A stretch of DNA of 64,000 nt from Portulaca oleracea (taxonomy: Eukaryota; Streptophyta; Magnoliopsida; Caryophyllales; Portulacaceae), in the NCBI GenBank assembly GCA_029582165.1, contig CM055882.1, positions 16,323,867 through 16,387,866 on the forward strand, read 5' to 3'. Under the pieces are notes generated by a model. It worked only from the letters and a program-made list of their open reading frames with translations. It had not been told where the DNA came from and ran no database searches. Shown in pieces: positions 44,612 through 56,940 of this stretch. Position numbers and translations under genes: made by a program. Position 1 is the first letter of the stretch. Each line of letters begins with the position of its first letter.

Positions 44612-44867
44612 AAGACTTACTGGGCCGCGAATAGATTTAAGGATAAAATCTAACCTCTTGTAAACAAAGAACAAGATCTCTCAAGAACTTTCAAGAAGTT
44701 GTTGCAGTTCAACACTTTAGAAGTTGTGTTGAAGCTCTTAAGACTTATTGGACCGCGAATAGACTTAAGGGTAAAATTTAACCTCTTGTAATCAAAGTAC
44801 AAGATCTCTCAAGAGCTCTCAAGAAGTTGCTGCAGTTCAACATCTTAGGAGTTGTGTTGAAGCTCTT
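44612..44867. repeat. Tandem duplication, 128-bp unit
   Basis: Two adjacent units, 44612-44739 and 44740-44867. Both run from aagactta(c/t)tgg(g/a)ccgcga, through acaagatctctcaaga and agttgtgttgaagctctt. They differ at about a dozen positions, so the duplication is not recent. Non-coding. Confidence 0.85.
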
Positions 44868-45101
44868 TAAGAAGATAAAAAGAAGAGATTGAGGTGCATA
44901 GGATGAGTGAAAATCATCTACTATTTATAGGAATTGAACATTCAAATCTCATTCAAACTTGATAAACAAGATAGCATGATTTGGGGGCTTTGTCTATAGG
45001 ATCTTGACTGAGAATATCAATCAAGAGTAATCCCAAAAGATACCTCACGCACTATATCAATCAAGAGTAATCAAGAGATTTTGAAAAAGGGCTTGACTGG
45101 G

Positions 45102-45260
45102 CACCAACACGGTCCGTGTTGGACCATCACGGACTGTGGTGGCCTCAACACGACCCGTGTTGAACCAGCACGGTTCCTGTTGACCCATGGAGCCTTTTTC
45201 TGATTCTTTGGATCCCAACACATACCTTGTCATATTTGACACGGTCCGTATTGGGTCCAT
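45102..45260. repeat. Cluster of CAACACGG palindromes
   Basis: Repeated near-palindromic words: caacacggtccgtgttg at about 45106, tcacggactgtg, caacacgacccgtgttga and gcacggttcctgttga within 90 bases, then tgacacggtccgtattggg near 45238. Each could form a short stem. Function unknown. Confidence 0.6.
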
Positions 45261-46030
45261 TTTACTTGGTAAGCTAGATTTTGACCTTCGTGATCAATCC
45301 TTAATTTATAACTTGTTCCCTTAAGCCTCTTTAACTCTTGAAATACTCCGACAACCTCCCACCATATTAATCGCATAGCATTTCTTTGCAATGTATTACA
45401 AGACAATGAGGTTTTAAAATCATAACAATTAAACAATTTTTGCCCAATAAATCATTTTCCTAGCAATTAGTTCATTTATAAAAGAAAAGAAGTTGGAAAA
45501 GAATTGCCTACCTCATCAGCAACTCCACCTGAAATAGATAAAAGTGGAACCCCTTCTCCCAGCACAACCTCCATTGTTTCCCAAAGGCTAAGTTGGGCAT
45601 AAGTCCAGCAGTATCAAAAAGAGCATAGACAAGAAAGAAACAGAAAAGGGGTTGAACAATTAACAAATAGTACCCAATCAAAGAGAAAGTAATTCAATGA
45701 AAGAAGGTAGAGAAAATTGCTGGAGAAACTATACAGAAAGAGATGTTTATTAAGCCTAATTAAGTTGAAGTAGAAATTGGGAAAAAAACATGATACATTC
45801 AACGTGAGGGAACTTCCTTGATGGCCCATTTCCATACTAATCCATCCTTCAAATATCAGCAAAAGTGAGGAGGCCCTAGACCCCTATAACAAAACTAATT
45901 AACTTTGGTCCACCAAATTAGGATGTCCCATTTGCTAACACTGTGGACCGAGAACGACGAACCATCATGGCCGTGGAACGTTAAGGGGTGAGTCTGGTAT
46001 CTAACCGACACATTGATTGATGGTAAGGGC
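45261..46030. other. Intergenic / 3' flank of SCARECROW
   Basis: Includes the likely 3' UTR of the minus-strand SCARECROW gene (roughly 45850-46030). Around 45509-45610 a minus-strand stretch reads like an orphan exon followed by a GT donor, but I cannot assign it to a gene. Otherwise AT-rich. Confidence 0.45.
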
Positions 46031-49000
46031 TTACTGGCTACGGGTGCAGACAGTGTGAGCATGAGAGGGTCGCCAAGCGGACGCAGTGAGGAGGCATAAG
46101 TCCTTCCAACCCAGCTTTAGGGTCCCATTGTCCTCCACCAAAGTGTACCCATCTGAAGGGAACATCCCCAGGAGCAACGTCGCTTGGGCAGCTGCATTGC
46201 CTGCCAAGGAGATCCCTCTAAACCCGGACTGCTGTAGCTTCTCCCTCCAACTCGCAAACTTAGGCTCCCCGGTCCTTGAGGGCCCACCGACTGCTAGGAT
46301 GTTCCGGATCTCTCTAGAAAGAAGCTGTTGCTCCACCACATGCCTCTCCTCGCTGTCCTCTCCGTAACTTGCCCCAAGGGAGTCGAAAAGGGCTGAATAG
46401 TAATGGATTGCTTCCACAAACCTGCCTAGGAACGACCCTGTTCGGCTTAGGTCTTGCTCCACCACTGTCACAACCTTTGGTGCCAATCTGAAAACATACA
46501 ATATGGATGCATTGGTTTAGGACATGAATCCATGCACGTACTCAAAACTACTTCAATGGCATTTGAAAACTTCAAAATCCGTAAATTGTAAGCTACATAC
46601 AAAGATTATAGTGTAGGAAATATCTGAAGCTAAGTGTGTCTGATCAATACAAGTTTTGCCTCTCTAGAGTTAAGACCCATAATTGAAAATGTGTATTTAA
46701 TTCAACCACCATGAATTAATTCATGACAGGCTCATAGCCCCACATAACATCAATATCCAATCTAGAAGTGGTAATTTCCCACCTAAAAGGTAAGACCTCC
46801 TCTTTCACTTTCCTTTGCTAGCTAAAGGACTTCACCATTTTCAATGTTTAACTTAGGATAGCACTAATTATTCAATACAGTTGTTTGGCACCATCATCTC
46901 CATAAACCTCGTACTAAAACTGCACTCCTTCCTCCCCCTCCCCCCAAAAAAATAAAAATAAAAACTCCCCCTAATCGTGTAAGAAGGGGTGACTTGTATG
47001 TATGTAATAGTACCCCTCGATACCCCTCGATATTCAAAGCAAAATTTCCAATTATACTAGTCAATTGTGTATGTAACATACAAGAGGAATGTTTTAGAAG
47101 AGACTATGAAATTTTCAATTATACTAGTAAAAAAAAGTGCACGTTGCCCACACTAAGTACATTATGTAATAGAATGTTATTAGAGGAAGGTAATAAAGGA
47201 AAAGAAAATGGTCTTGCATAAACTTCAATACAATAATGTGTATAATTTTGAAATTTTGGGTAATGTATAATATGTTTTGTAAGATTTTCAAAATTTTATG
47301 CATCCTCCCAATACCCTGCCAACGAATATTTACCAAAAACCACCTACATAAATCAACCCTCCAAAGAACAAACTAAATTATACAATAAGAGTGTCGAATG
47401 AACTATCAAGTGGGTAAATTTATTATATGCCATATGAACAATACCCATAACACATTAAGAAAAGTAAGCGCAAAATTCTAACTTTGAAATTAGGCAACTA
47501 AATAAATGATAAATAAATAAAATAATTAAACCATAGAATAAACTCTCAACTTAGGAGTATTTGCCAAAATGTCATTTAAGGCCCCGTTCTTTTCTGCGGT
47601 ATTTTGCGGTATGGTGTGGTATGGTGTGGTAGAATTGTGGTGAGTGGTGGAATTGTGGTAGCAATTAGAAAAGTAAATTTGCATTCATAATTTTTTAATA
47701 TTTAAAAATTTGCTAAAATATCATTCGAATAGTATCTATTGTATTTTGAATAATAAAAGTGTACATAAAATTTTAATATTTAAGGATTACATGAAAACAA
47801 AATAATAAAAAGTCTAAATAAAATCCCTAAAGTATAGTAAAAATCCTTCGTACTAAAAAACTTCAATGTCAAAACCCCGTAAATAGGAGCAACCCAGCTC
47901 AGCCAATTGAAGATAACTCATATTTCAATGGATTCTTGCATTGGCTGAGATACAAATCAACCATTCACATTGACCACACTCTTTTTCCTATGAAGCAAGA
48001 AAGGCTATTCATTATTTCATTTTTAGGACCTATAAAGAAAGGTAATGCTATGAATCTTGGCAAAACACATATTTTATAGTGTAATATCTTACCTCAGATG
48101 AATAGTATTGCGATTTTTGTAGTCAACTTTTTTGATAGTTATGATAAATTATCAATTAGTAAGGTCTTTAATATTTATTAATTATATTAATAAATATAAA
48201 TGATACTCTCATTAAACTAACAATTTGTCTCCAACACATATTTTATGTGCATTTTATAAATCTAAAAGGCTAGATAAAGACTAACTTTATATGATTTACA
48301 AATGATATTACCCTTATACATTTCAATCACGCCTTTTTTTATAAAAAAATTAAATTAAATTAATGTTTAGGACTAAAATTTTAGTATAAGGTAAGAATCT
48401 TAAAAATGTCTTTTGCAAGAGTGTCATCATTTTGATAATTTTTGTGAAAAGGAAAAGAAAAACACTCTCATTATATGGATTTCATATTTTCGTAAGCACG
48501 TTGATGCATTAACTCAAAACAATACATCTAATTTCTTCGGACAAAATTATATATAATTTGCTACTGTATATGTCTACACGTACCTTATGGAATCTCAGAC
48601 AAAGCCAAAACTTAAATTGAATGCAGTGGTGTGATAGAACAATAGAAGTATGCAAAAATAGAACATAAAAAGTAAAGTCCCCTACAGCAACGTCTATAGT
48701 ACACTTTTTAGGTAGCTAGGTTTCATGCAATAATAGATGCAAAACTACATTAAATAGAGACTGAGACCAAAACCAACATAGACAGATATCATAATCTAAA
48801 CATTAATCAAATAAAGATTAGATTTACCTTTGTAGTAAACCAAGCGTATTAGTGTCAGAGCCAGTAACATCATACAAAGAATGCTGCAACCAATGCACAG
48901 CAACGGCTTCCCTTTTACTGACATGCAACCTCTCCAAGTCCAAGTTCCCGATCTTCTCGGCCACCGGAATAAACTCGAACGGCAGCCCCAACTTCTCGGC

Positions 49001-50752
49001 GAAGTCAGACAGCCTCTTCCCGGTGGCCTCGAGAGCCTCCATGGACGTCCCCAGCCCTGTGAGCCTGACAAAGGGGGGCCCGCCTGGCCTGGACGCGAGG
49101 ATGTGGAAGAGCCCTGGCCATTGGAGTCCCTGCATGACGTCCAGGTCGATGATGTGCACCCTGTCCTCCCTCTGGAACGCCTCCTGGATCGCCTGGTTCG
49201 CTGTGAAGTGGGAGAATTTCACGAAGGGGCTTATCCCGTTGAACACTTGGAATGCGGAGAGAAGTTTGACGTAGTGTGGGACGGTGGGCAATGCTGCGTA
49301 GATGCCCAGGCATGAGCTTACTAGTCGGGCTGACATGGCTTCCGAGAAGTACGCCGCCACGCGCTGGGCTGAGGTGCCGAAGGGGGTAGCCCACTCGGAG
49401 ATTTCCAGAAGCATCTTGTTGGCTTCTTCGTACTTGTCGCCGGATACTGCTTCTGCGCATTGGAGTAGGAGGGTGAGGAGGTGGAGACCCTCTTCGTCCC
49501 GCTTTCTTTGCCGGAGTTCCTCTCTTTCCCGCGCCTTCACCGCCGCCGGTGCTGCCGCTGGAGTCGCCGGTGTAGGGGAAGCCTCCGCCGTTGGCTCCGC
49601 TGGGTCTTGTTCCTGATCTGTCGTCTGATTACCCATTTGTGGTGCTTGTGGTTGTTGCGGTTGGGGTGCTGCAGGTTGAACGTCTTGGGGTTTGGGGTTC
49701 GGGTTCGGGCTTGGGTTAGGGTTAGGTTTAGGGTTTGAATTACCACTACCACTGCCCCCACTACCGCCGGCAGCGGAGGACGGCGGTGGCGTCGTGACCC
49801 CCCAGCAAGGAGTCGAATCAGTAGGGAAGGGCATGTTAGGTTCGATATTGATCGAACCCTGACCCTGACCCGGACCCAAGTTGAAGTACCCGGATCCCTT
49901 GTTACTGTACACACCAAGAGGAGGATTGTTGTTCGTGTTTCCGATTCGAGGCGGAGCGATTTGCTGATTGGGCTGCTGCTGGAGGTGGTGGAAGGGTGGC
50001 AGCTGCGGCTGAGCAATGAGAGGATCAGCAAGAGAGCGGAGGCGGAACTCAATGGCGGAGCCAAGGTTAGGATTACAAGGGTAGATAATATCCCTAACGT
50101 TCTGAATCAACTGTGGGATTGAGATAGAGTTAGAGCTCTGAATCAGGTCTTTGATGATGTTGTCCATCCAAGACGGATCCTCCTCCTCGACGGAAACCAC
50201 GGCGGTGGTCGAGAGGGAAGTACTCCTGTCAACCGGCGGGAACAGCGGCAGCCCAGAGAACCCACACACCAGAGGCAGATCGGGTTCTCCCGGGGCTGTT
50301 AATGGAGTTGCTGTGTTGGAGTTGTTGAGGAGATGTAGAGGTGAGATAGAAGAGTCAACAATCGAAGCAGATGCATCGTTATTCTGAGAAGTTGTTCCAT
50401 GGCGAGTCACCAAACGCTGATTAGGAGGGGGGTAATCGCCGGCAGCCATGGGAGCGGACCTCTCCATCTCGGAGGCAGTCCGCTTCCTGACCATCTTTCC
50501 AGGGATGTTAGACATGTTGGTGGGTATTATCAGATGGGGTTCAAAGACGTTCAAGTCTGAGTAGGTAGCTGAGGACAAAAACGGAGAGGTTGAAGAAGGA
50601 GTTGGAATAGTGGGTAGAGGAGGGTTAACATTATAGTAAGAAGAAGACGAGGAGGAGGAGGGAGGAGGAGGAGGAGGATAATAATAATAAGGAGAAGGGA
50701 GGACTAAATTAGAATTGTTTGGGTCAGTAAACAAGGTAGAAGAAGCAGCCAT
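46031..50752 (-). CDS. SCR: SCARECROW orthologue (GRAS transcription factor), two exons
   Basis: Nuclear GRAS regulator of radial patterning and endodermis specification, acting with SHORT-ROOT. Exon 1 is 50752-48828 and exon 2 is 46487-46031. The junction CAA AG|A TTG restores [15 protein letters not shown], with GT (48827-48826) and AG (46489-46488). The coding length is 2382 bp (793 aa), within the SCR range. Residues 1-420 are low-complexity ([19 protein letters not shown]; an NPKPNPNP repeat; Q/P-rich). From about 423 the GRAS domain shows LHR I ([20 protein letters not shown]), VHIID at 532 ([15 protein letters not shown]), LHR II, PFYRE-like and SAW regions ([25 protein letters not shown]). 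The single intron at this position is also the Arabidopsis SCR arrangement. No stops or frameshifts; it appears functional. Confidence 0.95.
46488..48827 (-). other. SCARECROW intron (2.34 kb)
   Basis: GT-AG intron, donor AAAG|GTAAATC and acceptor TTTTCAG|A. AT-rich. It contains one MITE-like end near 47580-47640 (ggccccgttcttttctgcgg, then repeated ggtatggtgtggt), related to the Tourist ends at 51662 and 60761, but no matching opposite end. No alternative exon seen. Confidence 0.9.
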
Positions 50753-51661
50753 ACAGAAAGAGGGAGATGAGAAGCAATGGAGAAGATGAGGATGAGATGA
50801 GGTGAGAGGTGAGGATTAGGATGAGGTGAGTGAGATGTAAAAGAAAAATGGATGCTTAGTGAATTGTCGTGATTTTTCTTGACTCCTTATTTCCCTTGGC
50901 ATCCAAACAGGGTGGTTCTACTTAAACAACGGTATCCAACTTGTTAAATTCTTAAAAAGGATGTCTGTCCCTGCTGTGGGAAGAGAGAGAAACCTAACGA
51001 GCTAGGTTGAAAATGAAAAAGACGATAATTTTTATCTAAGAAAATGTGCACATAGCAAAAAGTTCACAAGTCCCAAACCCCATAAAAAATAAATAAGATA
51101 TGCAAATAGGTCAAGGATAGATAGAGAGAGAGAGGGGGGGGGGGTTTAAAAAATGTGAAATTTTTACGAGGCTCGACGTGAGAAGGAGAAAAGGCCAAAA
51201 AGGTTTGGAAAAGCTGAGCCTCCCAGGCTGATGATGCCGAGGGTTGAAAGCAAAATGTCAAACGCAAACGTCGTAAAATGAGGAAAGAGGAGGGTTGTGG
51301 GTTGGGAGGGGTTTGAAGTTGAAAGGTGCTCCTCCTACTACTACTCGACCACCCCCACACCCCACTGGGGACTGCCCTTAATTGCCTCGTCTCCTTTCTC
51401 TCTCCTCTCTTCTGTCTTGTCCTCTCCTGCCCTGTCCTCCCCTACTCGGTAACTATTTCCCTATTTTTCTTCATTCACCCCCTTTTTCAAAAAAATGTTT
51501 GGATGACTGTCTTAAACCGGTTTTCAAGGTCAATAATTGCACCCAATAGGGTTATATATACTAGAAGTATATTATTTCTTTACTAATATGGATTTTATTT
51601 TGTTTTCCATGACTTGAGCTTTTTAGATGAATAATTGTTTCTATTGCCACACCAAAAATAA
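50753..51661 (-). promoter_or_regulatory. SCARECROW 5' UTR and promoter region
   Basis: About 0.9 kb between the SCR start codon and the nearest transposon. The first ~120 bases upstream read CT-rich on the coding strand (ctcacctcatcc / tctccattgcttctcatctcc), as usual for a plant 5' UTR. A G-run and a GA-repeat occur at 51120-51145. No definite TATA box was found. Assignment is by position. Confidence 0.5.
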
Positions 51662-51795
51662 CGCCCCGTTTTTTTGCACATACGTTGCGTTACATTTAGT
51701 TGCGTTAAGTTGCGTTGAAAATAGTTAAAAGGTAATGGTAATTTGCGGTAAGTTGCGGTAGATTACGTTGCGTTAACGCACAAAAGAACGAGACC
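51662..51795. mobile_element. Tourist-like MITE (PIF/Harbinger), 134 bp
   Basis: Ends CGCCCCGTTTTTTTGC...CAAAAGAACGAGACC are inverted repeats flanked by TAA on both sides (51659-51661, 51796-51798), the 3-bp target duplication of Tourist elements. The interior is made of ttgcg(t/g)taa-like words. It lies about 0.9 kb upstream of SCARECROW. Confidence 0.82.
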
Positions 51796-51798
51796 TAA

Positions 51799-51915
51799 CT
51801 TGTAAATGCAAACATAATTGGTAACAAGGTGGTTGCTTTTGGGCACATTGAAAAAAGTGGTTTGAATAGTTATAATTTTAAGTCAAGCAGTAACAGTAGA
51901 AAAACATACATTAGT
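51799..51915. other. Spacer between MITE and copia element
   Basis: Short unique sequence. The last five bases (ttagt) correspond to the probable target duplication of the copia element on the right. Confidence 0.6.
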
Positions 51916-52120
51916 TGATAAACTGAGAAAGGGAGAAAGATAGAAGAGGGAAGGAGTAAAGTACTAAAGAGCAGCTAGCCCCTACCATAGTATTGATCTG
52001 ATAATATAGTATATATATGTCAGTATATATACAATAAAAGAGATAAGTAAACAACAATAACAAACAAGCTAATTAGGACCACAGAATAATGAACTCTAAC
52101 AACCTACAATACACTTGACA
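51916..52120 (-). repeat. Copia 3' LTR (205 bp)
   Basis: Matches the 5' LTR minus its MITE: shared attgtaggttgttagagtt at the start and ctttctcagttt at the end. It includes a tatatatac TATA-like region. Confidence 0.92.
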
Positions 52121-52221
52121 TCCCCCCTCCCGCAAGGTAGAATTGGGGGACAGTCCACCAAGTGCAACCTTTGAATAGAGACAGGTGTGTTGAGTTTCGC
52201 TGGGAGGTTTTCTGAGAAGGT

Positions 52222-55200
52222 TTACGACTCTACATAATGAGGTTTGATGAAACCTTCAAGCACTTTGTCACAAATGTATTGACAGTCAGTAATCAAGTGC
52301 TCAGTACACTCGTGAAAGACTAAATTCTCTACAATGTGCATAGCAGCCTTGTTATCACATAACATTATGATCGGTAATGGAATGGTGAGATGAAAATCTT
52401 GAAGCAATTGAGACAACCAATCTAATTCAACTGTAATGGTCAACATAGCATGGTATTCGGCTTCAGCACTAGATTTAGCAACAACTTTTTGTTTCTTTGT
52501 ATTCCAAGCCACAAGAAAAGAAAGCCCAATAAGATTGAGTAATCAATGAGGGTGTGAGCATCAACACAGCAAACTTCTCAATTTGTATTGCAATAGGCTA
52601 TAAGGGTAAAATCATTGTGAGCGAAATAAATTGTTGGTAGTGCCCTTTAAGTATCCACATACATGTAAAGCAGCTAGATTGTGGAGGTCAATAGGATGTC
52701 ATAAAAATCAGCTTAGATGTTGGATTGCATAAGATATATCTGGCCTAGTAATGGTGAGATACAAAAGTCTGCCTGCAAGTCTTCTATATATATTTGGAAT
52801 GTCCAGAACCTTGCATGTTTCAAGAGACAAATGCAAACCCTTAAGCAAAGGAAGTCTGCAATGTTTAGCACTAGACAAACCGATATCTGGCAAAATATCC
52901 TAAGAGTATTTACACTAATTGAGGAAGAGACCCTCAAATGACCTAGCTATTTCAGTCCCAAGAAAATAATGAGTCACACCCAAATCCTTGATGGATAGTT
53001 TGCGCATCATCCCCAGTTAACAACAAATCATCAACATAAACAAGTATGAACACACATTTGCCTTTGCGGACCTTGGAAAAGAGTGAATAATCACTTTTAG
53101 AATGAGTATACCTTATGTCAACTAAAAGTTTTATGCATTCCACATTCCAGCGTCTAGATGCTTGTTTCAAGCCATATGGGGAGCTTTCTAGCTTACACAC
53201 ATAACTGGTAAGGCCTTTTTGTACCCCAAAGGAGGTACCATGTAAACTTCTTTTTCTAAAAAGCCTTGGAGGACAACATTGTTAACAACCAGTTGGAACA
53301 AAGGTCATTCCCTGGCAACAATGAGAGCCATAAAAACCTTGATTGTAGTGAGCTTATCAACGGGTGAGAAAGTGTATTTGTAATCCTTATTTGTGATTTG
53401 CTCAAAGCCTCGAATAACTAAATGATCCTTGTGCCTTTCAACTAACCCGTCAGGTCTTGTACACCCACTTGGATGTTATAACTTTCTTCGCTTTAGATAA
53501 GGAAGTGAGGACCAATTTACCATTAATTTCCGAAGCATCAAGCTCCTTTATGCATGGCTCCATGGCCTATACCCATTCAAGATATTGTTGTGTTTGTGCC
53601 TTGGTAATCGAAACCCCAAAATCTATGAACTAGCATGAAAGTATACGGTTTAGGAACACTGAGAACATTGACCAATGAAGCCACATATGATGAAGATAAA
53701 TGGGTTAAGCGATCAATAAGAGAAATAGGATAAAGGGAGAGTGTTTGGCCTAAGTAGAAAGGTTATGCAATGAGGAAGTAACAGTAGTAGGCTTGGATTT
53801 TCTATGGATTGTGCAATCAAACTCCTTTAACCAAGTGGGAGGGGCATGGGTTCGCGTAGATCTTCTAGGCTCAGCAACGGGGAAAGATTGAGCAGAAGAA
53901 GATGGCAAGCATGTCTTTAAAAATGAACAATTAGACGTGGCTGTATGCCTGTATTGGAGGAATTAGAAAGTGTGTCAACATGACTATTGGGCTAACCAGA
54001 AAGGGGTATAGGAGAATCAAAAGAATCTGACGAAGAAGTAGGAGAATGCTTAAGAGGAATGAAGATGGTGTTCAAAATCAGAAGAACCGGAAGAAGAATC
54101 CAAAGTTGGAACAACTATAGAGTTGTCAAAGAAAGAAGAGAAATCAGGAAAGTGCACATCAATTTTGGAAAAAAGATCAACCTAAACAGGCTTGGACGTA
54201 CAGTGTCTTTGGAGTTTTGAAAAGAAAAATTGATTCATTGAACAAAATGTATCTATTGTGAAAAGTTTTTTTTTTTTTTTTTTTTTGCAAATCATAAATT
54301 TTATACCTTGTAAGGTCATGTTTGTAATCTAACAAGACACCTTTGACAGCTTTGAGCAAGTTTATCTTTTTCTCCAACAACATGAGCGTAACACATGTAA
54401 CCAATGACTCTTAGATCATCACAAGTTGGTGGTTTGTTGTAAAGTATTTGAGAAGGACTTTTCCAAGCAAGGTTTGTAGTAGGCAATCTGTTAATGATAT
54501 GTGTAACCGCAAGTACACATTCTCCCCAAAAATGAGGATGAAAACCAACCTAAAGTTTGATAGCTCGACTTGTTTTAAGAAATTGCTTGTGTTTTCTTTC
54601 AAGAACCCCATTTTGTTGAAAAGTTTTCACAACAGGTTGTTGTAACAAAATATTCTTTTTGTTAAAAATTCAAGACAAGTTGAATTCATAAATTCAGTGC
54701 ATTATCTATCTTAAAACAAGAAATTTTTGTGTGAAATTGAGTCTTGATCGGTTTATAAAATTGTTTGACGGTATAGGCAACTTGATCTTTGTTGTGTAAT
54801 AGGTGTCCAAGTTGTCCTGTTGTGATCATCAACTAAAGTTAACAAAATTTTAGCTCCATTAATGTTGGGAGCTTCATATATGGCCTCATAAATCCATGTG
54901 CACAAATTAAACGAGAAATTGAGAAGTAATGGAACTTTTATTAAATGGAAATCTACGAGACATTGCAAGAATACAAACATCACAAAAAAAAGGAAGGAAA
55001 AATAGTAGATAGATGAGCATTACAATGGAAAATATGGTTCATCTTGGACAAAGAGGTATGTCCTAGCCTAGCATGAAGAATGTCTAGACTGGGTGAGTTA
55101 ATAGCAACTTTAGTAGCAATGGGAGAGTTAAAACTAATGAGAGATTGATATGTTGTTAACTTGTTAGTGGGAAAATGTTGAGTATCTGCTTGAAAATTAT

Positions 55201-55560
55201 AAGATAGTTTGTACAACCCATGATCTTCGGATGCTACTACTACTACAACCTTATTAGTTATAAGGTCCTGAAAAATATATTAGGTAGAATAGAAAACATC
55301 ACATAAAGGTAGGTCTTCGAGGAGTTTTTCAACAGAAAGAAGATTGAACTTAAATTCGGGTACATGGAGAACTTTGGTGAGAGTTAGGTTGGGTTGCAAA
55401 GAAATATTTCCAGTATGTAGGATATATTTTAATGTGCCATCAGGAAAGGTAATGTGTGAGAGTGCAAATAAGGTGTTAATCTGGGAGACAAATTCGGGAT
55501 TATATGTCATGTGGTCACTGTCCTTGTATCAATTATCCAAGAATTCTTTTAATTAGACAC
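52222..55560 (-). pseudogene. Copia pol pseudogene (PR, INT, RT, RNase H)
   Basis: Reading 5' to 3' on -: a protease-region relic ends DHMTYN-like near 55510. The GAG-pre-integrase follows (TFPDGTLKYI; VLHVPEFKFNLLSVEKLL; LDILHARLGHTSLSKMNHI). Integrase remnants cover 54980-54400 (ILLTLVDDHNRTTW; HFWGECVLAVTHIINRL-like region on - near 54520). Then comes RT with SPYGLKQASRRWN and the catalytic ILVYVDDLLLTGDD near 53030. RNase H ends with AWNTKKQKVVAKSSAEAEYH and IMLCDNKAAMHI near 52450-52340. Numerous stops and frameshifts. Not functional. Confidence 0.88.
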
Positions 55561-55782
55561 AGTACAACAAATATTAGAATGAGAGCCAACATTAGGTGTA
55601 CCTGCAAAATGAGCATCCATTGGTTTTCTTATATTTCTCAAAAGAAACTCTCTCCATGATCACGAGAGGAAAAGATAAAAGAAAGATAAGATTGATTGAT
55701 GGAAAAGAAAACAATCAATCAATGATCACAAAAATCAAGATAATTTGTGATCGAACTCAGACATCCTGTAGTTCTAATCCCA

Positions 55783-56223
55783 TGACAAACTGAAAAAGGA
55801 GGAAAGATAGAAGAGGCAAAGGAATGTGTAGACTAGGGAGTGACTAGTTCTACCATAGTATTGATATGAGAATATGTTCATAGAATTCAACAAAGAGCGG
55901 TATGAAAAATAATCGAACAACAGTACTACCTCCATTTTTATTTATCAGTCGCCTTGGAAATTGTGTTAAAAACTTTGACTGTTAATATCTTAATTTGTAT
56001 AACGATTCATTATACAAAATTGATGTCATTAGATTCGGAACAAAAAAAACTATTAAAAAAGTATAATATTATAATTTTTTTATAAAAATTTTATATTAGA
56101 AGTTATTGATTAAAGATTGACACTGCAAGCCGTAAATGACAGATAAAAAAACGGAGGGAGTAACAAACAAGTTGATTAGGACAACAGAATAACAAACTCT
56201 AACAACCTACAATATGCTCGACA
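55783..56223 (-). repeat. Copia 5' LTR interrupted by a MITE
   Basis: 441 bp, which falls to 204 bp after removing the Stowaway element and one TA, against 205 bp for the 3' LTR. Confidence 0.9.
55926..56160. mobile_element. Stowaway MITE (Tc1/mariner), 235 bp
   Basis: Ends CTACCTCCATTTTTATTTAT...AAAAAACGGAGGGAG, flanked by TA (55924-55925, 56161-56162). CTCCCTCC-type inverted repeats and the TA target define Stowaway. Inserted in the copia 5' LTR, so younger than that element. Confidence 0.92.
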
Positions 56224-56228
56224 TTAAT

Positions 56229-56940
56229 ACATGTAACTATATTATAAATATTGGCAAATACAATTTAGTGTAATTAACATGATAAACTAAAGTAAGATTG
56301 AATTTAGTTTATTGCAATCTTTATTTGAATGTAATTCAACCCAAATGAATGTACTTAAGTAGATACAGTTACCCAAATGTTCTATAAAGTAGGTAATTAT
56401 TTTTTAGAATGAGTTATTTCTAATTAATCTTCAGTTTTCAAGTCTTCACCTTCATGTTATGAGTTGGAATGCTCGCATAATACTAGTTATATGGTTTTAT
56501 GAATGTCAAATTTTACGTGGTATGTTTTTTAAACCATATTTTATTTATTGTTCACTGTAATAGCAATACTTTGCTAAAACCATTTTATTTTCTTAAGAAA
56601 GAATATGTTTTTAAAATTACTATTACATCAACTTGATATTAGAAGAGGATTACACATGATTATCTCGGAAAAATTACATAGACTGTATTATACATAAGAA
56701 GAGCGAATATCGAAACCTAGGGTCGTTATTTTCCCTTGCTTACAACAAATCTCCTTTCAAACCTTTTGAGTTTAGACTTGTACTTTCCCTTAAAACAATG
56801 GAGGAAGAAAAGTTTAGACTTGTACTTTGGGTGACTAAAGTAATCTCAGAATTTGAAAGTGCAACCACTTTCTATGCTCAAGGGAGAAAAATCAACTTTA
56901 TTTCTTTATTACTTTCCTACTTATTTTTCCTAAATTAGTA
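56229..56940. other. AT-rich intergenic, nothing recognised
   Basis: About 700 bases with only short random ORFs. A thinly duplicated word tttagacttgtactttc occurs at about 56771 and 56813. Confidence 0.55.

Larger units (their letters stand above)
51916..56223 (-). mobile_element. Complete but gag-deleted Ty1/copia retrotransposon
   Basis: Minus-strand element with both LTRs: the 5' LTR is 56223-55783 (contains a MITE) and the 3' LTR is 52120-51916. LTR starts TGTC(A/G)AG, ends TTT(A/G)TCA. The primer site follows the 5' LTR (tgggattagaac, 9/12 match to the initiator-Met type), and a polypurine tract gcgggaggggg precedes the 3' LTR. Flanks ttagt and ttaat (51911-51915; 56224-56228) are a target duplication with one mismatch. 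Only about 220 bases separate the 5' LTR from the protease region, so gag is deleted. Domain order PR-INT-RT-RNaseH on - is copia. Confidence 0.92.

Noticed and set aside
45500..45615. Orphan exon on the minus strand with a GTAGGC donor
   Set aside because: One short stretch reads like protein (LSISGGVADEVG), but no adjoining exons, acceptor or identifiable family could be found. Kept only as a remark.
47580..47680. Complete Tourist MITE in the SCARECROW intron
   Set aside because: The left end is present but no matching right end or duplication could be located, so it is at most a remnant.
48852..50387. Plus-strand ORFs of 72-144 codons antisense to SCARECROW
   Set aside because: They are shadows of the GC-rich SCR coding sequence. 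They lack any domain, while the minus-strand frame gives a complete GRAS protein with correct splicing.
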